DNA of 20,398 nucleotides from JAUVIB01 sp964424545 (GTDB lineage: Bacteria; Calditrichota; Calditrichia; Calditrichales; Calditrichaceae). Shown piece after piece: positions 1 through 7,909 of the stretch. The DNA is taken from NCBI GenBank assembly GCA_964424545.1, contig CAYRJN010000054.1:1-20398 (forward strand). Direction: 5' to 3'. The position numbers and the translations under genes are program-made. Position 1 is the stretch's first letter; the number at the start of each line of letters is the position of its first letter. The notes below the pieces were generated by a model. The model was not told the origin of the DNA and made no database searches. It saw only the letters and a list, made by a program, of their open reading frames with translations.

Positions 1-55
1 TGTTGACGATTCTACTCGCACTATTTTCATTAATTACTTTGCAAAGTTATGTTCT
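1..55 (-). repeat. Dispersed intergenic repeat, copy 1 (truncated by window edge, inverted)
   Basis: Read on the minus strand this begins GAACATAACTTTGCAAAG and aligns without gaps for about 50 bases to the starts of the copies at 6835 and 9123, which lie in the opposite orientation. Matching blocks include the GAACATA start, GCAAAGT, TTAATGAAAA and GAATCGTCA. The rest of the element lies outside the window. This copy carries a perfect 12-base palindrome, ACTTTGCAAAGT, not preserved in the others. It sits directly downstream of the beta-barrel-like gene. Confidence 0.75.
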
Positions 56-68
56 AAAAAATAACAAT

Positions 69-683
69 TCATTTTTTGGTATGTAAGGCGATGCCTATTT
101 TTATATAATAAAAATTGCCGTAAGTCGTTAAAATTAAGCCGCCTTTAATATATGTGGAATTTCGGTTTATTTTTGACGCCCTAATGTGAAAAATAATACC
201 GCCGACGAAAACCATAACGAAACGGTATTGAGTATCTGTCACCAAGCGGCCGCCGACCGAAAATTCGGGAATTATACCGGAAATTTCACTTAAAGGTATC
301 GGTTTATAAACCGCTAATCCACCGCTAATAACCTGATAACGGGTTTCTTGATCTTTTCCGAAGGAAAATCCGACAGCCGGTTCAAGGGCATAATTTCCCA
401 AATTTCCTTCTTTGCGAAATAGATAGCTTAAAGAAAAGCGATTTCCTCTCGCATAAAGAGCTTCCGAGTTGGGTTTTGGTATCGTATAACCGTAAGAATA
501 GGCAAAATCAAGCTTAGACTCATAAGTGTAGCTGCCGCCGATTCCAAACGTATTGGCATAAATATCACCGCTGTATGTACCGAAAAATCCAAAGCCGCTT
601 TGATTATCTTCGTAGAAGATATTTTGTGAGAATGTTGGATATTTCAAAATAAAAAGAGAAAAGATTGTAAGGTAATATTTCAC
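69..683 (-). CDS. Exported outer-membrane beta-barrel-like protein, function unknown
   Basis: A 204-residue protein with an N-terminal hydrophobic signal (MKYYLTIFSLFILKYPTFSQ), probably cleaved after the Ser-Gln. The mature part alternates aromatic and small residues and is rich in Gly and Tyr (for example FGFFGTYSGDIYANTFGIGG). This is typical of small eight- to ten-stranded outer-membrane barrels, but I recognise no named family. The start codon is GTG, and the GTGA sequence overlaps the stop codon of the upstream histidine kinase by four bases, so the two are probably translationally coupled. The location suggests a surface or periplasmic role linked to the kinase, such as a target or accessory of its signal. 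That link is inference from position only. Confidence 0.7.
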   Translation of the reverse strand: MKYYLTIFSLFILKYPTFSQNIFYEDNQSGFGFFGTYSGDIYANTFGIGGSYTYESKLDFAYSYGYTIPKPNSEALYARGNRFSLSYLFRKEGNLGNYALEPAVGFSFGKDQETRYQVISGGLAVYKPIPLSEISGIIPEFSVGGRLVTDTQYRFVMVFVGGIIFHIRASKINRNSTYIKGGLILTTYGNFYYIKIGIALHTKK

Positions 684-3600
684 TTCTTGTCCAAAATATT
701 TCTAACTTTTGATAATAGGTTTTGAACGGAAAACGGTTTTTGCAGGAACCCAAAATTCTCATTTGACGCAATGTGTTTCTGGCTGTAACCGGAGATAAGA
801 ATGACGTTAATATTCGGGATTAATTCGTTTATTTTTTCATATAGCTGCATACCGTTCATGCGCGGCATAAGGTAATCGGTAATGAGCAGCTCTATGCCGT
901 CGGTCTTTTTGGCAAGTTCTAAGGCGTCATTGGCGTTTGCCGCGGTAATGACCTGATAACCGTATTCGGATAGAACGGTTTTGCCAAAATTTAACAGGTT
1001 CTCGTCGTCTTCTACGAATAAAATTTTCTCATGGCCTTTTAAATTGCCGCCCGCTTTTTTCAAATTGTTTTTTAAGGGGATTTTTTCGATGGTGGCCGGC
1101 CAGTATATAATAAATTCACTGCCTGTTCCCAATTTACTATTAAAGCGGATAAGTCCGTTGTTTTGTTTCACAATTCCGTAAACCGTCGCTAAACCCAATC
1201 CCGTTCCTTTACCCGTCTCCTTTGTTGTAAAAAAAGGATCAAAAATATATGTTTTAATATCCTCGGCAATACCGATGCCGTTATCGGATATGGAAAATAA
1301 AATATATTCACCGTTATCGGATATTTTTTGCCCGTCAAGCTCTTTCTCGGATAATACTATTTTATCGGAACGAATAACGATCTTTTTTTCTCCCTTAAAA
1401 TTATCAATGTGATTTATCGCATCGCGAGCATTAATTATTAAATTCATCAATATTTGTTCGATTTGACTGGGATCGGCTTTAATCATCGGTAAATTGTCGT
1501 TAAGATTTAACTCGACCGTAATATCATCGCCTATCAGACGGCGGATCATTTTCTGAAGTTCCGTAATAACCGTATTAATGGCGATAATTCTTGGCTGGTA
1601 TATCTGTTTACGGCTGAAAGCCAAAATCTGTTTTGTAAGCTTTTCCGCTTTATTGCCGGCCGATAAAATAGATAGAAGGTCTTTATGAATCGGCGCCGTA
1701 TCCGATGTTTTAAGAAGAGCGATTTCGGAAAAGCCTTTAATCACCGTTAAAATATTATTAAAATCATGAGCAATCCCGCCGGCAAGCGTACCGACGGCTT
1801 CCATCCTTTGAGATTGTATTAATTGTTGTTGCAGTATTTTCTGTTCGCTAATATCTTCTTTAAGCGCCAGGTAATGCGTAATTGCGCCCTCTTCATTTTT
1901 AATTGGCGATATATGAGTATATTCCCAATAAAAATCACCGTCTTTCTTTTTGTTATGGAATTCGCCTTTCCAATCACGGCCATTTGTTATTCTTCCCCAC
2001 AACTCCTTATAAACGCTGTCGGGGGTTTCGCCCGATTTTAAAATATTCGGTTTTTTACCGATTGTTTCTTTGTACGAAAAACCCGTTATTTCCGTAAAGC
2101 GGGGATTAACATATTCTATATATCCGTCTGTATCCGTTATCATTATAATAGTAGGACTTTGCTCTACCGATTGAGACAGGATATGAATTTTTTCTTCATC
2201 TTGTTTTTTCATGATGGACATGGAAATTTGTTTGGAAACAAATTCCATTAAATCCAGATCGGATTGGTGGTAAGCGTTGTCGGTTGAATAATCCTGAATA
2301 ACAATAAGTCCAATGATCTTATGGGAATTATCCAAGAGCGGTACGCCTAACCACGACATGCTGGGTGTGCCGTAACCGGAACCCGTTATACCTTGTTTGT
2401 CCAATTCAATCATGTCTTTTCGCGTAAGCAGCATGGCCTTTTTATGAAGAATCACTTGAGCGCTCAAGCTTTTTTCCAAAGGGATAGAAATATCTTCAAA
2501 ATCATCTTTTTCATCGACGATATAAGCCATGTTAATTGTTTGATTTTCTTCGTTATACAAGCCGACGAAAAAATTATTAGCCGCGATTAGTTTATTTATT
2601 TCATTGTGTATTGTTTTATACAATTCCTTCATATTTTTTGTTATAAAAACCGCATTGGCGATATTAAGCATAACTTCCCGCACTAATTCGGCCTGCTTCC
2701 GTTTGCTGATATTGACGCTAAAGACGGCGATGCTCGTTACTTTCCCATGAGAATCGCAAATAGGATATAAGCTGTTTTCGGACCAGCCTTTAACGCCGTA
2801 ATCTTCCCAACGAACCGGTTTTCCCGTACTAAGGACTTCATCCATTTTTGCTTTTCGTATTTTTACCATTTTATCCGGTAATAAATCTAAAGCGTATTGA
2901 CCTATAAGCTCGGTTACATTTTTTTTGGCAAGAGCGGCAAAGGCGTCATTGGCGGTTATTATTCTATAATCGGAATCAATTAAAAAAGCAACTTCAATTG
3001 TCGCATTAAGCAAGGCGCGTAAGTTTCGTTCGCTTTTTACTTTTTCTTCAATGGTGCGTTTTCTGATTGTAATATCGCGGTCGATACCGCGATATCCCAA
3101 TAAATTGCCCTTGTCGTCAAAAAAGGGTACGCCGCTTGATTCCAAAACAATATTATTTCCGTTTTTGTCAATGTGAATATTTTCTACTTGTATAAAAGCT
3201 TTCTTCTCTCTTTTTGATTGGTCATATAATTGAGCATTACGCCTTGCCTCATCGTCAGACATAAAATCAAAGGCGCATTTACCGATCATTTCTTGCGGCT
3301 TATAGCCTAATGTTAATCTACAGTTTGGACTTATGTAGGTATACTTTGCTTCAATATCAATTTCCCAAATGATATCATTTGTCGTTTCAAATATAGACTT
3401 AAGCTTCTCTTCACTTTTTCTTAGGGAGTTGTCGATTTTTTTCTTTTCCTTTAACATGGAAGAAATACGGGCTCGTAGTAAAAGCGATATAATTATGACA
3501 AAAAGTAAACTTCCGTATGTTAACCCCCCTTTAAGTAAGGCGTAGCTGGTAATCAATCCTTTATGTGCCAATAGGGTTCCTATTATCCCCAAGGAGAAAC

Positions 3601-4621
3601 CAAATAGACTTAAAAGAAAAAGGCCGGAATCTCTCGATCCTTTTTTCCATAAAGTAGCTACAGGGATGATAGTTGTTAATAAGGAAAAGGTCAATAGAAC
3701 TATAATAATGACAATGGATAAATTATAATCAATATAAAATAAACCGGAAAGAAATAATAAGCAGAAAGTAATGATGAACAAATAAATTTTATGCCAGAAA
3801 GGTAATGTCTTTTTGGCCTCTATAAAAGAATCGATAAAAAGTATAAACGAAAAAACAGAGAAAATGACAAAAAAAAGTTTTGAGATAAAATTCCAATAAA
3901 GATATTTTGGCCATAGAAATATCGCACCGAATCCCATGTATGAAATGTAAAAAAGTAAAAAAGAAATTAGAAACAGAATAAAATAAATATAACTTTTGTC
4001 TTTAAAAGTATAATATGCGAATAGGTTAACGAGCAATATAAGCACCATAAATCCGAAATAGATTCCATTTAATAAATCTTCTTTATAGCGATGCTTAATA
4101 AACGTTGGCGTTGAAAATATGTGAAACGGGGCTATAAGAAAATCGTTGCTTATTAGCTTAAAATAAACCGTGTAATTTTTTTCTCCTTCCGGCGTAAAAA
4201 TAAAAAGAGGGTATTGATCCGTTATAGAACGTAAACTTCCCGTTTTAATAGAATCAAGACAAATACCTTTTTCTGTAAAGAGGTAATAATCAATAAAACT
4301 AATATGAGGATACTTTAATTCAATAATCCATGATAATATTTTTGTGTTTCTATAAGAGGTTTTGATTTTAAATTTCACCCAAATCGCATCTTCCGTGTAT
4401 CCGAAATTAAGGTAATTGCTTCTTAAAGGTTTAAAATTGTCGGAATATGCAGGCGTTATGATGTCATTAATTGATAATTTTCTAGCAGGATCTTTATAAT
4501 ATTCAAGATAATCGGCAAGAGAATATTCTGTTTGTTTACTGGATAAATTTATTGCCGGCGTAAATGAAAAAGTATAAGACACCAGGCTAAATAATAGGAG
4601 GGAGAATATTTTTGATTTCAT
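680..4621 (-). CDS. Hybrid sensor histidine kinase, 7TM-DISM/PAS/PAS/GAF/PAS with C-terminal receiver
   Basis: A 1313-residue membrane signalling kinase. Residues 1-20 form a signal sequence. Residues about 30-175 look like the extracytoplasmic 7TMR-DISM extracellular domain, usually a carbohydrate or small-ligand sensor. Residues about 182-385 contain about seven hydrophobic helices (7TM-DISM). After a short charged linker come PAS (about 405-522), PAS (about 530-642), GAF (about 650-805) and PAS (about 812-930). The HisKA domain has its phosphoacceptor His952 in AHDFNNILTV. The ATPase domain shows an N-box (Asn1064), DNGIGI (from Asp1113) and GTGLGL. The receiver (about 1198-1313) keeps the acidic residues Asp1205/Asp1206, phospho-acceptor Asp1249 and Lys1295. 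All catalytic positions are present. The start has no strong Shine-Dalgarno site. The phosphorelay partner and ligand are not evident; a separate response regulator would be needed for output, because no DNA-binding domain is present. Confidence 0.93.
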   Translation of the reverse strand: MKSKIFSLLLFSLVSYTFSFTPAINLSSKQTEYSLADYLEYYKDPARKLSINDIITPAYSDNFKPLRSNYLNFGYTEDAIWVKFKIKTSYRNTKILSWIIELKYPHISFIDYYLFTEKGICLDSIKTGSLRSITDQYPLFIFTPEGEKNYTVYFKLISNDFLIAPFHIFSTPTFIKHRYKEDLLNGIYFGFMVLILLVNLFAYYTFKDKSYIYFILFLISFLLFYISYMGFGAIFLWPKYLYWNFISKLFFVIFSVFSFILFIDSFIEAKKTLPFWHKIYLFIITFCLLFLSGLFYIDYNLSIVIIIVLLTFSLLTTIIPVATLWKKGSRDSGLFLLSLFGFSLGIIGTLLAHKGLITSYALLKGGLTYGSLLFVIIISLLLRARISSMLKEKKKIDNSLRKSEEKLKSIFETTNDIIWEIDIEAKYTYISPNCRLTLGYKPQEMIGKCAFDFMSDDEARRNAQLYDQSKREKKAFIQVENIHIDKNGNNIVLESSGVPFFDDKGNLLGYRGIDRDITIRKRTIEEKVKSERNLRALLNATIEVAFLIDSDYRIITANDAFAALAKKNVTELIGQYALDLLPDKMVKIRKAKMDEVLSTGKPVRWEDYGVKGWSENSLYPICDSHGKVTSIAVFSVNISKRKQAELVREVMLNIANAVFITKNMKELYKTIHNEINKLIAANNFFVGLYNEENQTINMAYIVDEKDDFEDISIPLEKSLSAQVILHKKAMLLTRKDMIELDKQGITGSGYGTPSMSWLGVPLLDNSHKIIGLIVIQDYSTDNAYHQSDLDLMEFVSKQISMSIMKKQDEEKIHILSQSVEQSPTIIMITDTDGYIEYVNPRFTEITGFSYKETIGKKPNILKSGETPDSVYKELWGRITNGRDWKGEFHNKKKDGDFYWEYTHISPIKNEEGAITHYLALKEDISEQKILQQQLIQSQRMEAVGTLAGGIAHDFNNILTVIKGFSEIALLKTSDTAPIHKDLLSILSAGNKAEKLTKQILAFSRKQIYQPRIIAINTVITELQKMIRRLIGDDITVELNLNDNLPMIKADPSQIEQILMNLIINARDAINHIDNFKGEKKIVIRSDKIVLSEKELDGQKISDNGEYILFSISDNGIGIAEDIKTYIFDPFFTTKETGKGTGLGLATVYGIVKQNNGLIRFNSKLGTGSEFIIYWPATIEKIPLKNNLKKAGGNLKGHEKILFVEDDENLLNFGKTVLSEYGYQVITAANANDALELAKKTDGIELLITDYLMPRMNGMQLYEKINELIPNINVILISGYSQKHIASNENFGFLQKPFSVQNLLSKVRNILDKK

Positions 4622-4728
4622 AATAATAAAACGTGATGTTATTAAGAGCCATTGAATCCGTTTTCTCTAAACAAAGGCTAAATATAGTTTTTTGCTAATT
4701 ACATGATAAAATAAATTGCCCCGACACT

Positions 4729-5208
4729 TTATTTCTCTTCTTTTTTAGCTCCTTTATTGCTATTATCGGCGCTTTTTATATTTTCTTTAATGGTTCTTAA
4801 TGCTTTGATTTTATCTTCGATATCGCTTTCAAGATCGTCAATTTGCGTCTGAAGAGAGGCGCGCAGGCTTTCCGGAGACTGATTGCGGTTTTCCTGGGCG
4901 AACTCTTCTAATTTCCGTTTTATCAACTCGATTTCATTGCCGTAATTTTTTATTTCATCTAATAAAACTTGCAGCGTCTCATGCGCTTTTAGCCCTTTAT
5001 AATCATTTTTTATTAAAAAAGGATAAACCGTTTCGCCGAGCAGTTCCAGCTTTTTCTTTTTAGCGCTTTGAAGCTGATACAGCTCGAAACGTAGTTTGGT
5101 TGTTTTTCCGAAATCTTCGGTTATCTCTTTCAGATTGGAAGCGTTGGCTTTAAACGTATCCAGCCCGTCTTCCAGTACGATTTTTAATTTATTTAATAGA
5201 TCTGCCAT
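4729..5208 (-). CDS. Small charged coiled-coil protein, function unknown
   Basis: A 159-residue, soluble, highly charged protein with no signal peptide or membrane segment. The sequence is almost entirely helical, with heptad-like Leu/Ile spacing at residues about 35-65, 80-105 and 118-150 and a Lys/Glu-rich tail. I do not recognise a family. The start is supported by a GGAG ribosome-binding site about nine bases upstream. It ends 107 bases before the hybrid kinase start on the same strand and could be co-transcribed with it. It is divergent from the pterin cassette. It could be a structural or chaperone-like coiled coil, but no function can be assigned. Confidence 0.65.
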   Translation of the reverse strand: MADLLNKLKIVLEDGLDTFKANASNLKEITEDFGKTTKLRFELYQLQSAKKKKLELLGETVYPFLIKNDYKGLKAHETLQVLLDEIKNYGNEIELIKRKLEEFAQENRNQSPESLRASLQTQIDDLESDIEDKIKALRTIKENIKSADNSNKGAKKEEK

Positions 5209-5294
5209 TTTTCCGACTCCTTGATTATTTTATAGCGCTAAAGGTATGAAATTTTTTAGGATTAGTCAAAAAGAGCTTTATAAATATTTGGATT

Positions 5295-5322
5295 TTGATT
5301 AAAATCGATGTTTAATTATATT
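5295..5322 (+). promoter_or_regulatory. Candidate sigma70-type promoter for the pterin cassette
   Basis: TTGATT (5295-5300) and TATATT (5317-5322) are separated by 16 bases, 25 bases ahead of the preferred ATG at 5347. An alternative ATG at 5308 would lie inside this promoter and has no ribosome-binding site. Pattern match only, in an AT-rich region. Confidence 0.35.
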
Positions 5323-5346
5323 CTCTTTAAAATTAACGGGGATATC

Positions 5347-5766
5347 ATGATAGCGAATATTTCCATTACAAAACGATTTGAATTTTCCGGCAGCCATTGT
5401 TTATGGCAAAAAGAGTGGTCTGCGGATAAAAATAAAGCGGTCTTCGGAAAATCTGCAAATTTGAACGGACACGGCCATAATTATGTGTTGTTTGTAACCG
5501 TTAGAGGCGAAATTGACCGCGCAACCGGAATGATTATCAATCTGAGCGAGTTAAAAACAATTGTAAATGAGGTTATCGTTCTTTTTGATCATAAATTTCT
5601 AAACATGGATACGCCTTTTTTTAAAGAAAGGCTTCCGACGCTGGAAAATATCGCCTTAACGCTGTTTTCATTAATTGATGAAAAGATAAATTCCTGCGGC
5701 GCGGGACAGTTAGATAAAATAAAATTGCAACAGGGAAACGATTTATCCGTTGACGTTTGGCGGTAA
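5347..5766 (+). CDS. Divergent PTPS/QueD-family protein lacking the catalytic Cys (possible pseudo-enzyme)
   Basis: A 139-residue member of the 6-pyruvoyl-tetrahydropterin synthase / 6-carboxy-tetrahydropterin synthase fold. The zinc ligands His17 (SGSH) and His42/His44 (GHGHNY) are visible, as is the Asp81-His82 pair (FDHKFL). At the catalytic cysteine position, where family members read FGKCNNPNGHGHNY, this protein has Ser36 (FGKSANLNGHGHNY). Near the C-terminus the Glu that anchors the pterin ring is replaced by Gln129. ATG at 5347 is chosen because GGGG lies just upstream; an in-frame ATG at 5308 would give 152 residues. The gene ends five bases before an orthodox paralogue and heads an apparent operon with folE. 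It may have an altered reaction, be a partner subunit of the paralogue, or be catalytically dead; the sequence cannot decide between these. Confidence 0.85.
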   Translation: MIANISITKRFEFSGSHCLWQKEWSADKNKAVFGKSANLNGHGHNYVLFVTVRGEIDRATGMIINLSELKTIVNEVIVLFDHKFLNMDTPFFKERLPTLENIALTLFSLIDEKINSCGAGQLDKIKLQQGNDLSVDVWR

Positions 5767-5771
5767 AACAA

Positions 5772-6182
5772 ATGAATATATCTTTAACCAAAATATTTAC
5801 TTTCAGCGCGTCTCATCGACTGCATTCGCTGCGCCTGAGCGAAAAAGAAAATCAAGCGGTTTATGATAAATGCAATAATGAATATGGGCATGGTCATGAT
5901 TATGTTTTGGAGGTTACCGTCGTCGGCCGCCCTCAAAAAGAGAGCGGTAAAATTATTTTAGAGCAAACCTTCGACTCGGCGGTTCATCGTGTAATTGATT
6001 TACTTGACCATAAACATCTTGATAAAGAGATTGATTTTTTTAAAGAAAGAATTTCAACCGGCGAGATTATCATACAATATCTTTGGGAGCAAATCAATCA
6101 ATCATTACCCGCCGGGTTGTTATACCGTTTAAAACTATGGGAGACCAATAATAATTATTTTGAGATGGAAAGGAAAAAATAG
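5772..6182 (+). CDS. 6-pyruvoyl-tetrahydropterin / 6-carboxy-tetrahydropterin synthase family enzyme
   Basis: A 136-residue protein of normal family length with every key residue in place. Zinc ligands are His15 (SASHRL) and His40/His42 (GHGHDY), the catalytic Cys is Cys34 (YDKCNNEYGHGH), the Asp79-His80 relay is in LLDHKHL, and the pterin-anchoring Glu124 is in LKLWETNNN. The family converts 7,8-dihydroneopterin triphosphate, the product of GTP cyclohydrolase I, to 6-pyruvoyl- or 6-carboxy-tetrahydropterin. The Cys-five-residues-HGH spacing is like eukaryotic PTPS, unlike the Cys-three-residues-HGH of E. coli QueD. The gene lies five bases after a divergent paralogue and three bases before folE. 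An upstream in-frame TTG at 5757 is possible but less likely. No queC, queE or sepiapterin-reductase gene is in view, so queuosine versus tetrahydrobiopterin-type product is open. Confidence 0.9.
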   Translation: MNISLTKIFTFSASHRLHSLRLSEKENQAVYDKCNNEYGHGHDYVLEVTVVGRPQKESGKIILEQTFDSAVHRVIDLLDHKHLDKEIDFFKERISTGEIIIQYLWEQINQSLPAGLLYRLKLWETNNNYFEMERKK

Positions 6183-6185
6183 AAT

Positions 6186-6755
6186 ATGAACAGTATGGAA
6201 TCGGCTGTTAAGACGATCTTAAAAGAAATCGGCGAAGATCCTTTGCGGCAGGGTTTACAAAATACGCCGTTTCGCGTAGCGAAAATGTATCGTGAAATTA
6301 CCAAAGGTTATCATCAAGACCCGGTAAAATTGATTAATAATGCCATTTTCGATGTGGATTACGATGAAATGGTCGTTGTGGCGAATATTGAATATTACAG
6401 TATGTGCGAACATCATATGCTGCCCTTTTTTGGCGTTGCTCATGTGGGCTACATTCCGGACGGCAGAGTAATCGGACTGAGTAAAATTCCACGTTTGGTG
6501 GAAATGTTTGCCCGCCGTCTGCAGATTCAGGAAAACATGACAAGACAAATTGCCGATACGATAAATGAAAATCTTAGGCCGCTCGGCGTAGGCGTAATCA
6601 TTGAAGGCCGTCATATGTGTATGATGATGCGCGGCATACAAAAGGATCAGGCTAAGATGGTAACGTCCACTATGCTCGGCGCCTTTCGGGAAGACGAAAA
6701 AACACGAAATGAATTTCTTAATCATATACGCAGCGAACCGAAGAGTATTTTTTAA
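6186..6755 (+). CDS. folE: GTP cyclohydrolase I
   Basis: A 189-residue type I GTP cyclohydrolase, which opens the GTP purine ring to give 7,8-dihydroneopterin triphosphate, the first step of folate, tetrahydropterin and queuosine synthesis. Zinc ligands are visible as Cys74 and His77 in SMCEHHMLPFFG and Cys145 in GRHMCMMMRG. The core GVAHVGYIPDGRVIGLSKIP is near consensus, and the length is typical of bacterial enzymes. It follows the second PTPS paralogue by three bases, so product and consumer enzymes are made from one message. A purine-rich AAAGGAA stretch lies upstream of the ATG. The gene is intact. No hairpin terminator of the classical type is evident downstream, only a weak AT-rich inverted repeat. 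Confidence 0.97.
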   Translation: MNSMESAVKTILKEIGEDPLRQGLQNTPFRVAKMYREITKGYHQDPVKLINNAIFDVDYDEMVVVANIEYYSMCEHHMLPFFGVAHVGYIPDGRVIGLSKIPRLVEMFARRLQIQENMTRQIADTINENLRPLGVGVIIEGRHMCMMMRGIQKDQAKMVTSTMLGAFREDEKTRNEFLNHIRSEPKSIF

Positions 6756-7138
6756 AATAAGCCTTTTTAAAATATTTATTTTCTTACCGCTTGGTTAAGG
6801 CATAGATTTACGGAAGCGAGTATATACCATTTATGAACATAAGTTCGCAAAGTGATTAATGAAAAAAGTATGGGTAGAATCGTCATACTTATCATCCTCA
6901 GATGAATCGGAGAATCCGAATCATGAATAGGAAGATTTAGATTTCCGTTTAAAACAAGCGGGAAGGACTGAAATGGAGAATTTTCCGTTTGAATCAGGCA
7001 ATCTAAAATGTTATTTTTTTGAAATTCCCATACAAGAAGATAGATTCGTAAATTGATTGATAAGACCTGATATCTGAGGCCCTTTAATCCATCTGGACGG
7101 TGGTATTTTAAATAACGGTAAAATTTAGATAATGTCAA
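6756..7138. other. Gene-free stretch holding a dispersed repeat
   Basis: This interval between folE and the esterase has no convincing gene. The longest open frame (minus strand, 6776-7138) is created by the repeat copy and shows no family resemblance. A similar frame over the other copy is broken by a frameshift, so it is not conserved coding. Repeat copy 2 fills 6835-7042. Confidence 0.7.
6835..7042 (+). repeat. Dispersed intergenic repeat, copy 2
   Basis: It starts GAACATAAGTTCGCAAAGTG and aligns ungapped for about 51 bases with copies at 1-55 (inverted) and 9123. It continues to match copy 3 through ATGAATCGGAGAATC and AAGATTTAGATT to about 6950. After a variable middle of about 70 bases it matches again at TTTTTGAAATTCC (about 7016-7029). 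At 6902-6924 it holds a hairpin: 10-base arms with one A-A mismatch and a GAA loop. Confidence 0.8.
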
Positions 7139-7909
7139 ATGTTGAGGAAAATGGAAAAGAAAATATTACCCGGCGCAGAACCGATATTTATTAAAGGCGG
7201 TAAAAACGGACTTTTGCTTATCCATGGATTTACGGGCAGTCCTTACGAGATGAAACCGCTTGCCGAGCGTTTTGCGAAGCAAGGTTATACCATAAGCGCG
7301 CCTTTGCTTTGCGGGCACGGCACAAAAGCGGAAGATATGCTGCCATGTAAATGGTACGATTGGTTTATTAACGTAAAAGAGGCCTTGTTTGCGTTACGCA
7401 AAACATGCGATACGATTTTTGTGGCCGGTTTGTCTATGGGCGGGTCGCTGGCGCTTCATCTCGCCGCTCATTATCAGATAGAAGGCGTTATCGCCTTAGC
7501 GCCCGGTCTGATATTAAAAGATAAAAAAGCGGGTTTGATAAAATACGTGACGCCTTTTATGAAAATGAAAAAAAAGAGCGGTCCCAGAGCCGATATCAAT
7601 ACGGATGAAAAAGATAAGACGGTAAATTATGATAAAATACCCCTAAAACCGACTCTGGAACTGTTAAAACTTTTTAATCATCTTGAGATGGATCTCCCGG
7701 AGATTTATGCGCCTCTATTTTTAGCCCATTCGCAAAATGATCATGTGGTTGCTTTTGAGAGCTCCGAAATCATATACAAAAAAGTGTCGTCCAAAAACAA
7801 GCAATTTCTCCGTTTAAAAGAATCCTTTCATATTTTAACGTTAGACGTGGAAAAAGAAATCCTGTTCAGAGAAATAGACCTTTTTGTTAAATCAATAAAT
7901 AAAAGTTAA
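7139..7909 (+). CDS. Carboxylesterase / monoacylglycerol-lipase-like alpha/beta hydrolase (Est30 type)
   Basis: A 256-residue cytoplasmic alpha/beta hydrolase. The oxyanion-hole motif LLIHGFTGSP sits near residues 27-35, the nucleophile Ser99 lies in GLSMGG, Asp201 is in HSQNDHVV and His231 is in SFHILTLD, giving a complete catalytic triad. The arrangement matches Geobacillus Est30-type carboxylesterases, which cleave short- to medium-chain esters. The natural substrate is unknown. Start choice is uncertain: ATG at 7139 lacks a ribosome-binding site, while ATG at 7151 has GAGGA only two or three bases away. The 3' end overlaps the convergent aminotransferase gene by 18 bases. No close functional neighbour is apparent. 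Confidence 0.9.
   Translation: MLRKMEKKILPGAEPIFIKGGKNGLLLIHGFTGSPYEMKPLAERFAKQGYTISAPLLCGHGTKAEDMLPCKWYDWFINVKEALFALRKTCDTIFVAGLSMGGSLALHLAAHYQIEGVIALAPGLILKDKKAGLIKYVTPFMKMKKKSGPRADINTDEKDKTVNYDKIPLKPTLELLKLFNHLEMDLPEIYAPLFLAHSQNDHVVAFESSEIIYKKVSSKNKQFLRLKESFHILTLDVEKEILFREIDLFVKSINKS

Noticed and set aside
5308..5346. Upstream ATG at 5308 as the start of the first PTPS paralogue
   Set aside because: The added residues do not match the family N-terminus, no ribosome-binding site precedes it, and it lies within the candidate promoter. ATG 5347 has GGGG upstream.
6753..6785. Rho-independent terminator after folE
   Set aside because: Only a seven-base AT-only inverted repeat is present; the stem would be too weak.
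6776..7138. 120-codon minus-strand open frame between folE and the esterase
   Set aside because: It overlies repeat copy 2. The matching sequence in copy 3 is split across two frames, there is no ribosome-binding site, and the peptide resembles no family.
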